Assembly (NCBI RefSeq): GCF_000373485.1
Contig: NZ_KB891576.1
Span: forward strand, 310,001-374,000
Direction of reading: 5' to 3'
DNA from: Dasania marina DSM 21967
GTDB lineage: Bacteria > Pseudomonadota > Gammaproteobacteria > Pseudomonadales > Dasaniaceae
Length of the DNA: 64,000 nucleotides
This document shows positions 54,766-64,000 of this stretch, in pieces. The position numbers and the translations under genes were made by a program. Within the stretch, counting starts at the first letter, position 1. Each line of letters starts with the position of its first letter. The notes beneath the pieces are model-generated. The model worked only from the letters and a program-made list of their open reading frames with translations. It was not told the DNA's origin and made no database searches.

Positions 54766-55725
54766 ATGACATCAAACTACCTGCAAGCCCTAGAATTCAC
54801 CTTCTCGGTCACCGCCCCGGTATTCCTAATTGTATTCTTAGGGTTATACCTCAAGCGCAAACGCCATATTAATGATGAGTTTATAGGCATAGCCTCAAGG
54901 CTGGTCTTTAATATCTGCCTGCCCACACTGATGTTTTTGTCCATACTCAACAGCGGCATTAACTTAGCAGAGCAAGGCAAACTGGCTATTTTTGCCGCTC
55001 TGGCCGCTATTATTAGTTTCTATAGCTTTTGGTGGCTGTCTCCCCTACTCACCCAAAACCCGCAGGACCGCGGCGTAGCGGTACAGAGCGCCTTTAGAAG
55101 CAACCTAGGGATAGTGGGCATAGCCCTGTGCGCCAAAGCCTATGGTGACCCGGGACTAGCCGTGGGTGCTTTACTGCTGGCGGTAGTCACCCCGATTTAC
55201 AACATACTCTCTATCTACGCACTCACCAAAAGCCTGCGCCAAGATGAAAAGTTGCAATGGCATAGGCTGTTACTGGATATCGTCAAAAACCCCTTAATTG
55301 TAAGCATAACCTGCGCACTTATAGGGCTAAGCATGGGCTGGCAATTACCCGCCATACTAGACGAAACCGGCCACTACCTAGGCAGCATGACTCTGCCGCT
55401 GGCCCTAATCACCATAGGTGGTAGCTTATCCATATCCGCCTTAAAAAAAGCCAGCACCCTCTCCGCCTACACGGTCTTTGCCAAACTGGTACTATTACCC
55501 ACCGTCGTGACCAGTGCTGCGTGGTGGTATGGCTTGGATGGAGTAGAGTTGGGTTGCTTGGCACTGATGTTTGCTAGCCCCACCGCTGCGGCCGGCTTTG
55601 TGATGGTACGAGCCATAGGCGGCAATCATCAACTGGCCTCAAACACCATAGCCCTGAGCATGCTGGGCAGCGCGGTTAGTATTAGCGTATTACTGTATTT
55701 GCTGCGGCTACATGCTCTCGCCTAA
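54766..55725 (+). CDS. AEC-family transporter
   Basis: 319 residues, ten membrane helices in two five-helix halves. 'RLVFNICLPTLMFLSILNSG' and 'SAFRSNLGIVGIALCAKAYG' are AEC (auxin efflux carrier-like) motifs. Bacterial members carry malate, malonate or similar acids. It starts 10 bases after the lrp stop and may be co-transcribed. Confidence 0.87.
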   Translation: MTSNYLQALEFTFSVTAPVFLIVFLGLYLKRKRHINDEFIGIASRLVFNICLPTLMFLSILNSGINLAEQGKLAIFAALAAIISFYSFWWLSPLLTQNPQDRGVAVQSAFRSNLGIVGIALCAKAYGDPGLAVGALLLAVVTPIYNILSIYALTKSLRQDEKLQWHRLLLDIVKNPLIVSITCALIGLSMGWQLPAILDETGHYLGSMTLPLALITIGGSLSISALKKASTLSAYTVFAKLVLLPTVVTSAAWWYGLDGVELGCLALMFASPTAAAGFVMVRAIGGNHQLASNTIALSMLGSAVSISVLLYLLRLHALA

Positions 55726-55822
55726 GCAACACTCTAAAGCACAACACAAAACCACTAAACAAACTTGTTAGGCCGCCCCTAAGCCTTTATCATTCGCCCC
55801 CACTCTCTAGCACTAGGTGCCT

Positions 55823-56854
55823 ATGCTTGCCTCCATAACACTAATAATAATCGGCTTTTGTTTAGGCATGACGGCCACCTTGCTTATCAGCAAGGGTAAA
55901 ATTCGTCAGGCAACCACACTTAAAGAACAGAAAAAAGACGAGCTAGACCGTAACCGCAGAGCGCACTACTTTGCCCAAGTCGGCACTTGGGATTGGCAAA
56001 TCAATGACGACATCCTGTACTGGTCCGATGAGATCTATGCCATTTTTGGCTATCAAACCGGTGAAATCACCCCTAGCTATCAAAAATTTATTAGCGCCGT
56101 ACACCCCGACGATGTCGACAGCGTGCAAAGCGCAGAGCAGGCCTGTATGCAGGGCGACAAACACTATGAAATTGAATACCGCATAGTATGGCCCGACGAC
56201 AGCATACACTGGCTGTTTGAATCAGGGGATGTGTTGTTTGACCGCGACGGCAAGCCGGAAAGGTTTACCGGCATAATACGAGAGATTACCCGCGCAAAAA
56301 AAACCAACGACTATTATCGCGAGCTGGCCCATTATGACAAATTAACCGGCCTGCCCAACCGCGAGCTCTTTGACCAGCGTATAGACGAAGCCATCACCAG
56401 AGCACAGCACCACAACAGCATGCTGGCACTGGTATTTATGGATTTAAATACCTTTAAACCTATTAATGATCAATACGGCCACAGCACCGGCGACCAAGTG
56501 CTACAGGCGCTGGGGCAAAGGCTCAAGCACTCCACCCGCAGCATCGATACTGTAGCGCGGGTAGGCGGTGACGAATTTGTCGCTATTTTAGAGGACGTTA
56601 AAAGCGATGAAGTATTAAAAATTGTCGAAAACCTGCGTTCGCTGTTTTTACAACCTATAGCTATTGATAAACAGCTTTTTCACTTAGGGATTAGCATAGG
56701 TATTAGCCTCTACCCCGACGATGCCAGTGATGCTGAAGCGTTAATACATGTAGCCGATATGGCCATGTATCAGGCCAAACAAAGTGGCGAAAACAACATA
56801 CGCTTTGGCCATGCCGTGCCCACAGCTAAGCCTACTCAAGCTAAAGCGGAGTAA
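55823..56854 (+). CDS. PAS-GGDEF diguanylate cyclase
   Basis: 343 residues from the ATG at 55823 (a GTG two codons earlier is possible). One N-terminal membrane helix, a PAS_3-type domain (about 45-165, 'WDWQINDDILYWSDEIYAIFGY'), and a GGDEF domain (about 175-330) with the intact signature in 'VARVGGDEFVAIL'. It should make cyclic di-GMP. A clear RxxD inhibitory site is not apparent. Its end overlaps the convergent hydrolase gene by 19 bases. Confidence 0.9.
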   Translation: MLASITLIIIGFCLGMTATLLISKGKIRQATTLKEQKKDELDRNRRAHYFAQVGTWDWQINDDILYWSDEIYAIFGYQTGEITPSYQKFISAVHPDDVDSVQSAEQACMQGDKHYEIEYRIVWPDDSIHWLFESGDVLFDRDGKPERFTGIIREITRAKKTNDYYRELAHYDKLTGLPNRELFDQRIDEAITRAQHHNSMLALVFMDLNTFKPINDQYGHSTGDQVLQALGQRLKHSTRSIDTVARVGGDEFVAILEDVKSDEVLKIVENLRSLFLQPIAIDKQLFHLGISIGISLYPDDASDAEALIHVADMAMYQAKQSGENNIRFGHAVPTAKPTQAKAE

Positions 56855-57693
56855 AACTGCTGAACGCGCTGGGCGATATCCGCCGCCTGCTGCTCCATAT
56901 GAAAGTGATGGCCGCCCACTAGCAACTCACAAACAAACTGCGGGTACTGCCGCAAACGCTCAACACCGCCTTCGCGCACCACAAACCCCCGCTCCGCTAA
57001 TAACACCAAAGCCGGCATGCTAATAGCCTTCATCATAGCTTCTACATGCTCATGGGATAATTTAATCGCCGAAGCCATACGCAGCCTAGGGTCCGCCACC
57101 CAAGTGTATAGCCCCGCCACCTTTTTCACCCCGCGCTCAACAATTTTTTGTGCTGCCGCCTCGCTCATATCGGCGGCTTTTAAGCGCGCCTGCACCGCTT
57201 CATTGATCGTGTTATAGCTGGGCATTTTTTTATCGGGTTTACGATAGCCCTTCAAAAAATCAGCCAACAACTGCGGGCTTTTTTGCAAATCAAACTTAGG
57301 CGGAAACACGCCGTCCAATAATAACAAAGACTGCACCCGCTCGGGCATGGCCGCCGCCAGCAACACACTCATAATGCCGCCACGGGAATGCCCCATCAAA
57401 TGAAACTGCTGCCAACCCACGGCATCGGCCACCGCCAAAATATCCAGCAAATCATCCCAAATATTATAGGTAGCCTGCGCTTGTTTATGATCACTGTAAC
57501 CGTGGCCGGGGGAATCCAAGGCGATAATATGGCACTGTGGTAAACGCGCTGCCAGCTCATCAAAGCTATTGGCATTATCTAACCAACCGTGCAGCGCTAT
57601 TACTTTTATCGCCGCGCCTGCATGCCACTCTTTAGCCGCCAATTGATAACCGTTAACGTGAAAACGCTGTTCTTGCTCTTGTACAGCCGACAT
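56836..57693 (-). CDS. Alpha/beta hydrolase
   Basis: 285 residues from the ATG at 57693, with GGGAG six bases upstream. Oxyanion region 'IALHGWLDNANSFDELA', and nucleophile Ser in 'LMGHSRGGIMSVLLA' (G-H-S-R-G). The substrate is unknown. It starts 2 bases after the sixA stop, so the two are co-transcribed. Confidence 0.88.
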   Translation of the reverse strand: MSAVQEQEQRFHVNGYQLAAKEWHAGAAIKVIALHGWLDNANSFDELAARLPQCHIIALDSPGHGYSDHKQAQATYNIWDDLLDILAVADAVGWQQFHLMGHSRGGIMSVLLAAAMPERVQSLLLLDGVFPPKFDLQKSPQLLADFLKGYRKPDKKMPSYNTINEAVQARLKAADMSEAAAQKIVERGVKKVAGLYTWVADPRLRMASAIKLSHEHVEAMMKAISMPALVLLAERGFVVREGGVERLRQYPQFVCELLVGGHHFHMEQQAADIAQRVQQFYSALA

Positions 57694-57695
57694 GA

Positions 57696-58169
57696 CTACT
57701 CCCTGGAAAATTCTGGCGCATGGCGCAACCAACGCAATTCACCACAGCCAGGCAGGCCGTGCTTATTCTCAACACAGGCCATACTGGCGGGAGCCATGGC
57801 TGGGCCATAGTCACTAGGCTCAGTCATATAGGCGACTAAATCACTCACCAAGGGCTGGTGACTAATCAACAATACCCGCTGCAAGCCCGAGCGATGAATA
57901 AATTCGAAGACCTGCTTAGGATTAGATTCAGGCGTCAGTAACTCTTGGGTGCTGGGCTGTAAATCGGAAAAACTTTTTAACACTTGCTGCGCCGTTTGCT
58001 GGGTACGCAAATAGGGGCTAACCCATAGCGCGTCAAAACTAAAATCCAACTCCGCTAAACATTGGCCAGCCCGCAGGGCATCGGCTTCACCTTTGGCAGT
58101 TAATTTACGCTGAGCATCGGCGGTGGCATAACCTTCAGCCTGGCCGTGTCGTAGTATGACTATTTCCAC
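57696..58169 (-). CDS. sixA: Phosphohistidine phosphatase SixA
   Basis: 157 residues. The histidine phosphatase signature 'ILRHGQAE' is at residues 5-12, and the second catalytic His is in 'LLISHQPLVSDL'. SixA removes phosphate from histidine phosphotransfer proteins, including nitrogen-PTS NPr. The ptsP gene at 31258-33492 is thus a functional relative in the window. It lies 34 bases after gpsA. Confidence 0.9.
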   Translation of the reverse strand: MEIVILRHGQAEGYATADAQRKLTAKGEADALRAGQCLAELDFSFDALWVSPYLRTQQTAQQVLKSFSDLQPSTQELLTPESNPKQVFEFIHRSGLQRVLLISHQPLVSDLVAYMTEPSDYGPAMAPASMACVENKHGLPGCGELRWLRHAPEFSRE

Positions 58170-58203
58170 ATTATTATTTCCACAGAGTCAGTCCTAACAC
58201 GCT

Positions 58204-59220
58204 TTACTGTACGGTAAATTCCACATCGCGGTTTTGCTCTGAAAACATCATCGCGCCCACCACTTCGTTAATGGTTTTTTTGTTATAAATTACGTCATAT
58301 AAGGCCGAGACCAAGGGCATATAAATGCCCAACTCATCGGACTGTTGCTTAATAAGCTTTAAGGTATTTACCCCTTCCGCTACCTGCCCTAACTCAGCGA
58401 CAATATCATCCAAAGCTTTGCCCTCACCCAACTGAAAGCCCACGCGATAATTACGGCTTAAGGGTGACATACAGGTGGCAATTAAATCACCCACGCCGGC
58501 CAAACCTAAAAAGGTCATAGGGTCGGCCCCTTTATGCACCGCAAAGCGGCTCATCTCAGCCAAGCTGCGGGTCATTAACATACTGAGAGTGTTTTGCCCG
58601 GTACCCATGGCAGCTGCCATACCAGAAATAATGGCGTAGATATTTTTTAGCGCGCCGCCCAGCTCCACCCCGAACACATCGTTACTGGCATACACTCGAA
58701 AAGTTCCGCTGTGCAATAAGGCTTGTATGGTTTCGTTTAGCGCATCATCTTCACTAGCGATGACCGTGCCGGTAATTTGGCCTGCGGCTATTTCTTTCGC
58801 CAGATTGGGGCCGCTTAATACCCCTATACGTGCCTGCGGAATTTCTTCCCCCAACACTTGGCTCATCAATTTAAAATTGGCGGGCTCTATACCCTTGGTA
58901 GTGCTGATTAAAATCGTTTGATCGGCAATATGGGCGTTCAGCTCTTTCGCCACATCTCTAGAGGAACTGCTAGGCACAGCCATAAAAATAACATCGCAGC
59001 CCTGTACCGCAGCAGCCAAATCAATACTGGCTCGCAGCTGCTCATTTAAGGGATAGTCAGGCAAATAGTTGTGGTTGATATGCTGCTGATTAATTTCATC
59101 GGCGCGCGCTTCATTACGCATCCACAAACACACAGAGTGGCCGTTGTTGGCCATGATATTAGCAATAGCAGTACCAAAACTACCACCGCCCAGCACGGCT
59201 ACTTTAGAAGATTTAAGCAT
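58204..59220 (-). CDS. gpsA: Glycerol-3-phosphate dehydrogenase [NAD(P)+]
   Basis: 338 residues. The NAD-binding motif is '[20 protein letters not shown]'. '[21 protein letters not shown]' and '[25 protein letters not shown]' carry the catalytic lysines. It makes sn-glycerol-3-phosphate for phospholipids. It heads a leftward gpsA-sixA-hydrolase unit. Confidence 0.96.
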   Translation of the reverse strand: MLKSSKVAVLGGGSFGTAIANIMANNGHSVCLWMRNEARADEINQQHINHNYLPDYPLNEQLRASIDLAAAVQGCDVIFMAVPSSSSRDVAKELNAHIADQTILISTTKGIEPANFKLMSQVLGEEIPQARIGVLSGPNLAKEIAAGQITGTVIASEDDALNETIQALLHSGTFRVYASNDVFGVELGGALKNIYAIISGMAAAMGTGQNTLSMLMTRSLAEMSRFAVHKGADPMTFLGLAGVGDLIATCMSPLSRNYRVGFQLGEGKALDDIVAELGQVAEGVNTLKLIKQQSDELGIYMPLVSALYDVIYNKKTINEVVGAMMFSEQNRDVEFTVQ

Positions 59221-59305
59221 AGTTGTTATATTAAGCCTTTAGCTCTTATTTGATGGTCACCGTATTATAGCTGCTATCTAGGCCTTAACGGTATGACTGA
59301 GGCAT

Positions 59306-59337
59306 AAAAAAACGGCGACCTATATAGGCCGCCGTTT
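59306..59337 (-). terminator. Rho-independent terminator of htpG
   Basis: AACGGCG (59311-59317) pairs with CGCCGTT (59330-59336), with further pairing of CCTATATAGG inside. On the minus strand a run of seven Ts follows. It lies 19 bases after the htpG stop. Confidence 0.9.
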
Positions 59338-59355
59338 CATTAACCAATGTGCTGC

Positions 59356-61278
59356 TTATTGGCTTAGTTCAAGAATCAACTTGTTTAAGCGATGTACAAA
59401 CGAGGCGGGATCCTCTAATTGTGCGCCCTCTGCCAAGTGTGATTGATCAAACAGTATTTCAACCAAGTCGGCAAAACGATCTTCGTCCTGTTCGGCATCC
59501 AGCTTTTTAACCAGCGCATGTTCAGGGTTAAGCTCAAAGATAGGCTTAGACTCTGGCACGGCTTGGCCGGCCTGCTCTAATATGCGGCGCATTTGCGCAC
59601 CCATATCTTGCTCACCTACCACCAAACAAGCGGGCGACTCAGTCAAGCGATTAGTCACACGTACCTCTGCAACCTTATCGGCCAATGCGGCTTTAACTCG
59701 CTCGATTAAATCTTTGTTTTCACCGGCTAGCTTCTCTTGCTCTTGCTTGTCGTTTTCGTCTTCCAAGTCGCCTAGATCTAGCTGGCCCTTGCCTACATCG
59801 TGGAATTTTTTGCCATCAAATTCCATTAAGTGGCCCATTAGCCACTCGTCTACGCGGTCAGACAATAACAACACCTCTATGCCCTTTTTACGGAACACTT
59901 CTAAGTGAGGACTGTTTTTAGCGGTAGTAAAATGATCGCCAGCCACGTAGTAAATATCTTTTTGGCCTTCTTTCATGCGGCCTATGTAATCTTCCAGCGA
60001 TTGATCCTGGGCTTCAACATTGGTATGGGTAGTACTAAAGCGGAACAGCTTGGCCACTTTTTCTTTGTTGGCAAAGTCTTCTGCCGGGCCTTCTTTTAAT
60101 ACCTGACCAAATTCCTGCCAAAAACCAGCGTATTGTTCAGGATCTTTCTTAGCCATTTTAGCCAGCATATCTAAAACACGCTTGGTTAAGGCCGACTTCA
60201 TAGAATCTACGGCAGGGTCTTGCTGTAAAATTTCGCGCGATACGTTTAATGACAAATCGTTGCTATCGACTACACCTTTAATAAAGCGTAGATACATAGG
60301 TAAGAACTGTTCAGCGTCATCCATAATAAAGGTGCGCTGTACGTAGAGCTTTAAGCCACGGTTGGCGTCACGGTTCCACATATCAAAGGGTGCACGCTTA
60401 GGCACATACAATAGGCTGTTATATTCTAACTTACCTTCAACCTTGTTATGGCTCCAGCTCAGCGGCTCTTCAAAGTCATGTGAAACTAATTTATAGAACT
60501 CTTTATATTCTTCGTCTTTAACATCAGCCCGTGAGCGCGTCCACAAAGCCGTGGCATTGTTAATAGTTTCGAATTCAGGCGCCGTATCTTCTTTTTTCTC
60601 TGCGTCGTCGCCTTCTTCAGGAGCCGACGTATCTTGCTTCTCCATCATCACCGGCAGGGCAATATGGTCAGAGTATTTTTTCACTATAGAGCGTATGCGC
60701 CAGTTATCAGCAAAATCGAGTTCTTCATCGCGCAGGTGCAAAATAATGGTGGTGCCTCTATCGGCTTTTTCTATAGTTTCTACGCTAAAGTCTGCTTCAC
60801 CTTCCGACTCCCAACGCACACCGGCAGCGTGATCTAAACCGGCGCGACGCGTTAATACTTCTACTTTATCGGCGACGATAAAGGCTGAGTAAAAGCCCAC
60901 ACCAAATTGGCCTATCAAATGTGAATCTTTCTTTTGGTCACCGCTAAGCTTGCTTAAAAATTCAGCTGTGCCCGACTTGGCGATAGTGCCCAAGTGGTTA
61001 ATCACATCTTCTTTCGACATGCCTATGCCGTTGTCGGCGATGGTGATGGTTTTGGCATCTTTATCAAAGCTGATGGTGATTTTTAGCTCGGGGTCATTCT
61101 CGTATAAGGCGCTATCGGCCAAAGCTTCAAAACGCAGCTTGTCGGCGGCGTCAGAGGCATTAGAGATTAGTTCACGCAGGAAGATCTCTTTATTGGAATA
61201 AAGAGAGTGAATCATCAACTGTAGTAATTGTTTGGCCTCGGTTTGAAAGCCTAAGGTTTCTTTTTCTGCTGTTGCCAT
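59356..61278 (-). CDS. htpG: Molecular chaperone HtpG (Hsp90)
   Basis: 640 residues from the ATG at 61278; a TTG two codons upstream is also near AGGAG. GHKL ATPase motifs '[20 protein letters not shown]', '[23 protein letters not shown]' and '[11 protein letters not shown]' are intact. The middle and C-terminal dimerisation domains are full-length. It is monocistronic with its own terminator. Confidence 0.97.
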   Translation of the reverse strand: MATAEKETLGFQTEAKQLLQLMIHSLYSNKEIFLRELISNASDAADKLRFEALADSALYENDPELKITISFDKDAKTITIADNGIGMSKEDVINHLGTIAKSGTAEFLSKLSGDQKKDSHLIGQFGVGFYSAFIVADKVEVLTRRAGLDHAAGVRWESEGEADFSVETIEKADRGTTIILHLRDEELDFADNWRIRSIVKKYSDHIALPVMMEKQDTSAPEEGDDAEKKEDTAPEFETINNATALWTRSRADVKDEEYKEFYKLVSHDFEEPLSWSHNKVEGKLEYNSLLYVPKRAPFDMWNRDANRGLKLYVQRTFIMDDAEQFLPMYLRFIKGVVDSNDLSLNVSREILQQDPAVDSMKSALTKRVLDMLAKMAKKDPEQYAGFWQEFGQVLKEGPAEDFANKEKVAKLFRFSTTHTNVEAQDQSLEDYIGRMKEGQKDIYYVAGDHFTTAKNSPHLEVFRKKGIEVLLLSDRVDEWLMGHLMEFDGKKFHDVGKGQLDLGDLEDENDKQEQEKLAGENKDLIERVKAALADKVAEVRVTNRLTESPACLVVGEQDMGAQMRRILEQAGQAVPESKPIFELNPEHALVKKLDAEQDEDRFADLVEILFDQSHLAEGAQLEDPASFVHRLNKLILELSQ

Positions 61279-61450
61279 GGTCAATATGCTCCTAAACCAC
61301 TGATTATTTATTAAGCCACTCGCCGTGCAAGGGGCGTTTTAACATGCTTGCAAGGGATATGAGGGCGGGCTATGGGATTTCAAGGGGCGAGGCTTTAAGA
61401 AAAACGCTATAATCGCCGATCGACATGACTGCAACACCGCTAGGAAACAC

Positions 61451-62317
61451 GTGACCGCTACCTCAGCCCCCAATAACAAATTAATGTTAGGCATCAGCTT
61501 AGGCATCATCACGGTGCTTATCGCCAGCACTGTGGGCGCAGCGGGCAAATACATAGGCGCTGAGGTCAATGCCTCTGCCATCGTCTTCTTTCAGTATTTT
61601 TTCTGCATGCTATGTTGCCTGCCCTGGCTATTAAAACACCGCCTCAAGGGCCTAAAAACCGAACACCCCTGGCTACACATCACCCGCAGCCTAGGCGGAT
61701 TAGTAGGTTTTTATGTGTACTGGCAGGCCCTGCAACACATCCCGCTGGTGGATAGCACCCTACTCAGAAACTCGGCACCTTTGATGGTGCCCATTATTAT
61801 CTTCTTTTGGCTGGGCTTAGGCATACCCAAGGTACGCTGGCTGCCGCTGGTCATAGGCTTTATCGGTATTAGTGTAATTTTACGAGCGGGCGAGCACGGT
61901 ATTAGCACCTGGCATATTATCGGCCTGTTATCCGGGGCGGGGTTGGCGGTGTCTATGGTATCAACCAGCTTATTGAGTAAAACCGAGCCAGGCGGCCGTA
62001 TTCTTTTTTATTATTTCTTTGTTTCGCTATTGGCGGTAACCCCCTATTTTATCTACGACTACCAAAGCATACCCGCCAACGCTTGGCCCTGGTTATTTTA
62101 TATAGGCGTTGCCATGTATCTTAGCCTCAGGCTATACACCACCGCCTTCGCCTACGTTAAGCCCTCCATACTAGCCCCTACCAGTTATTTTTCGGTGGTG
62201 TTTGCCGGTATTTTAGAGTGGTTGATATGGGACCATATTCCCGACGGCTGGACGCTATTTGGCATCGCCCTAGTGGTACTGGGCGGGCTGCTGATTTTAC
62301 GCTTTGGCAAAGAATAA
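61451..62317 (+). CDS. EamA/DMT-family transporter
   Basis: 288 residues from a GTG at 61451 with AGGA upstream. Ten membrane helices in two EamA repeats ('FFQYFFCMLCCLPWLLKH' in the first, 'APTSYFSVVFAGILEWLIWDHIPDGWTLFGIALVVLGG' in the second). It is a drug/metabolite exporter-type protein with unknown substrate. It is divergent from htpG. Confidence 0.88.
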   Translation: MTATSAPNNKLMLGISLGIITVLIASTVGAAGKYIGAEVNASAIVFFQYFFCMLCCLPWLLKHRLKGLKTEHPWLHITRSLGGLVGFYVYWQALQHIPLVDSTLLRNSAPLMVPIIIFFWLGLGIPKVRWLPLVIGFIGISVILRAGEHGISTWHIIGLLSGAGLAVSMVSTSLLSKTEPGGRILFYYFFVSLLAVTPYFIYDYQSIPANAWPWLFYIGVAMYLSLRLYTTAFAYVKPSILAPTSYFSVVFAGILEWLIWDHIPDGWTLFGIALVVLGGLLILRFGKE

Positions 62318-62365
62318 ATTGATACTGTAGAAAAGAATAAAATTTACAATTTAAAAGGAAGCTCC

Positions 62366-62722
62366 ATGTCTATACCCGCATTAATAACCCAACTACAACA
62401 AACACCTAACAGCGTAGAATTTAACCAAGTAATGAACGCCATTGCCAACAACTTTGATTACAGCGCCACCCGCTTTAGCAATGGCCCAGAGCTTATTAAT
62501 GAAGCCGGCACTAACGAAGGCTCTTGTAAAATATTTGCCTTTGCCCAATTAATGCAATTAGACCCAACGCAAACTCTGGCCTGCTTTGGCAGATACTATA
62601 GAGACGATGTATTGCTACATCCTGAAGGCAATGACCACGCCAATATACGCGCCTTTATAAAGCACGGCTGGCAAGGGATACAGTTTGAAGGGGTAGCGTT
62701 AGTTAATCGTGAAAACGCGTAA
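62366..62722 (+). CDS. HopJ-type protein
   Basis: 118 residues. 'GSCKIFAFAQLMQLDPTQTLACFGRYYRDDVLLHPEGNDHANIRAFIKHGW' is the HopJ family core. The family was named for a type III effector but is widespread in bacteria without that system, and its role is unclear. It has an AGGAAG ribosome site and lies 48 bases after the transporter gene. Confidence 0.85.
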   Translation: MSIPALITQLQQTPNSVEFNQVMNAIANNFDYSATRFSNGPELINEAGTNEGSCKIFAFAQLMQLDPTQTLACFGRYYRDDVLLHPEGNDHANIRAFIKHGWQGIQFEGVALVNRENA

Positions 62723-62764
62723 GCGCTTAGCGATAAAACTCAGCTTTTTTTATTAGCACAGTAA

Positions 62765-63784
62765 TTATGGCAACACACAGGGGCTAAGCTTGCAACTAGC
62801 TTCAGCGGCCGCTGCGGGGTAGCGATTAATATCGTCAAAACTCTCCAGCAGCTGCTTATTACCCGGCTGCAACTGCACTGCGCAGTGTATGGCTTGTTTA
62901 GCAGCGCTAATACAGTGACGCTTAATTAGCGTGTAAGCAAGATTATTCCAACCCTGCGCCGCTTGCGGTTGCTGTGTTATGTAATCAGTGAAATGCTGTT
63001 CGGCATGCATGTAATTACCCAAAGCATACGCCGCATTACCCGCACCAAAAGCTGCCAGCGTCGTCTGCGGCCATCGTCCTAACACGGTTTGATATGCTGC
63101 ATAAGCGGCCTGTACCTCGCCCACTTGTTCCAGCTGACTAGCAGCTTGCACTGCGGCCGCCGCAGTCGCGGTTACGGGTAAGGCGTCAGGGCGAGTTAAC
63201 ACCACCGCCCAAGAATTTGCTCGCCGCCAAGTTTTAGCAAATAAACTAAACCCTATCTCGTGCTTTAGCTCTGTACCGGAACGCAGGCCTATCGTTTGCC
63301 GCTTAAGGTCGTACGCCATAGCGACACTAAAATGCCAGCGCGGCAGCCAATTAAAGCCCAAGTTTTGCATCACCAACACGGGATTACCCGCGTTGATTTC
63401 GGCCAGCACATCTAGCAACTCAGGGGCCAAGGGATACACCAATAAACCATAGCGTCTAGCTCTGGCAACCATTTCGGTGGTAACCGTGCCTTCTTTGCCG
63501 GGGATATAAATTTTCTCGCGTAACTGCTCGGGGCTAACCACTATGCCCTGCACACCCAGCATAGTCGCTAATGAGCTAGGACCACATTGATCTTCTATCT
63601 GAGGGTAATAAGGTAAGTTCGCAATGTTATGAGAGGGCGCTAATTGCGCATAGCGATCGCTGTCACGGTTAAGAAGGTCGCGATTAATAGGCTGGCTACT
63701 GCAGGCCGTTAATATAAGCAGTAGCAACAGCCCAAAAAATTTTGCTACCTCCATCCTAGGTATTAACGATAGAGGCAGCGACAC
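62765..63784 (-). CDS. PA2778-family cysteine peptidase with TPR tail (lipoprotein)
   Basis: Up to 339 residues. The signal has an LTACSS lipobox. The C39-like peptidase domain has the catalytic Cys in 'YPQIEDQCGPSSLATMLGV' and His in 'PRWHFSVAMAYD'. C-terminal TPR-like units follow ('ALGNYMHAEQHFTDYITQQPQAAQGWNNLAY'). The GTG at 63784 directly abuts the stop of the PA2779-type gene, which suggests coupled translation. An ATG at 63754 is an alternative. Confidence 0.85.
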   Translation of the reverse strand: MSLPLSLIPRMEVAKFFGLLLLLILTACSSQPINRDLLNRDSDRYAQLAPSHNIANLPYYPQIEDQCGPSSLATMLGVQGIVVSPEQLREKIYIPGKEGTVTTEMVARARRYGLLVYPLAPELLDVLAEINAGNPVLVMQNLGFNWLPRWHFSVAMAYDLKRQTIGLRSGTELKHEIGFSLFAKTWRRANSWAVVLTRPDALPVTATAAAAVQAASQLEQVGEVQAAYAAYQTVLGRWPQTTLAAFGAGNAAYALGNYMHAEQHFTDYITQQPQAAQGWNNLAYTLIKRHCISAAKQAIHCAVQLQPGNKQLLESFDDINRYPAAAAEASCKLSPCVLP

Positions 63785-64000
63785 TTACTTATTAATACAA
63801 TGAACAAAAGAAAATACGTCAGTAGCACACAACATATCGGTAATAATAAACACGACAAATATTGTTAACAGCACACCCACTATACCGCCAGCAGGTTGCT
63901 CAGCTAACTCAACATTAAGCTGTTGAATTTCCGCTGGTGTTAAACTCGCCACGCGATCATTTAACTGATCGGTATCAACCCCCAACGCCTCTAACTGCTG
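63785..64000 (-). CDS. PA2779-family protein, C-terminal part (cut by window edge)
   Basis: The last 71 residues are visible, and the frame stays open to the window edge, so the internal ATG at 63985 is not the start. 'RVASLTPAEIQQLNVELAEQPAGG' followed by a single membrane helix ('VGVLLTIFVVFIITDML') and 'TDVFSFV' is typical of PA2779-type small membrane proteins, which pair with the PA2778-type peptidase. Function unknown. Confidence 0.8.
   Translation of the reverse strand, partial: QQLEALGVDTDQLNDRVASLTPAEIQQLNVELAEQPAGGIVGVLLTIFVVFIITDMLCATDVFSFVHCINK

Overview
The window comes from a Gram-negative gammaproteobacterium, most likely marine and from the Spongiibacteraceae/Cellvibrionales neighbourhood. 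This rests on the gene set (PA2778/PA2779 pair, PA3496-type protein, HopJ, PtsP, RimK cluster, DUF1302/YCF48/RND transport set) and a moderately AT-rich sequence. It is an inference, not a proven placement. Both ends cut a gene: a DUF1302 protein at the left and a PA2779-type protein at the right. I saw no rRNA, tRNA, CRISPR array, phage or transposase.

1-19.4 kb is a complete phenol catabolic island. A DmpR/MopR-type phenol sensor (9456-11159) sits between two divergent operons. The leftward operon encodes multicomponent phenol hydroxylase (dmpKLMNOP). The rightward operon encodes the meta-cleavage pathway (dmpQBCDEFGH), with dmpI detached behind a 374-base gap. Further left, a second leftward operon (YCF48-like lipoprotein, RND/MMPL transporter, DUF1302 outer-membrane protein) probably moves substrate or product. 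All three operons have a -24/-12 (sigma-54) promoter with GG-N10-GC spacing. Each also has a shared element, CAYCATTTRAT, 137-155 bases upstream of its -24 box and in the same orientation. The transport operon therefore looks like part of the DmpR regulon.

19.4-24.4 kb holds a LysR regulator divergent from gabD, a class III aminotransferase and a guanidinobutyrase-like ureohydrolase, which together can run 4-guanidinobutyrate to GABA to succinate. A terminator and a GC-rich dispersed repeat follow. 24.7-28.6 kb is an ion-homeostasis operon (MscS, CNNM/DUF21, CorA, MscS). 28.6-40.4 kb holds a MetA-type outer-membrane protein, a dicarboxylate symporter, ptsP, a tight rimK / AstE-like / mini-MscS / retropepsin-like operon, a PA3496-type protein, an HdfR-like regulator, a nucleoside-recognition membrane protein and a TPR protein.

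40.6-54.8 kb looks like an organosulfur/amine catabolic locus. Leftward are SorA/SorB-like sulfite dehydrogenase, a MocR regulator, an MmsA-type CoA-acylating aldehyde dehydrogenase, a pyruvate-type aminotransferase and a rhodanese. Rightward are a GST, an MFS carrier, a glutaredoxin and a YeiH-type putative sulfate exporter. Two more rhodanese proteins, a second copy of the dispersed repeat, and alanine dehydrogenase divergent from Lrp follow. I infer transamination of an amino-sulfinate or amino-sulfonate, sulfite release and oxidation, sulfate export and pyruvate recycling. The substrate is unproven.

54.8-64 kb is ordinary chromosome: an AEC carrier, PAS-GGDEF, a hydrolase, SixA, GpsA, HtpG, a DMT exporter, HopJ and PA2778/PA2779.
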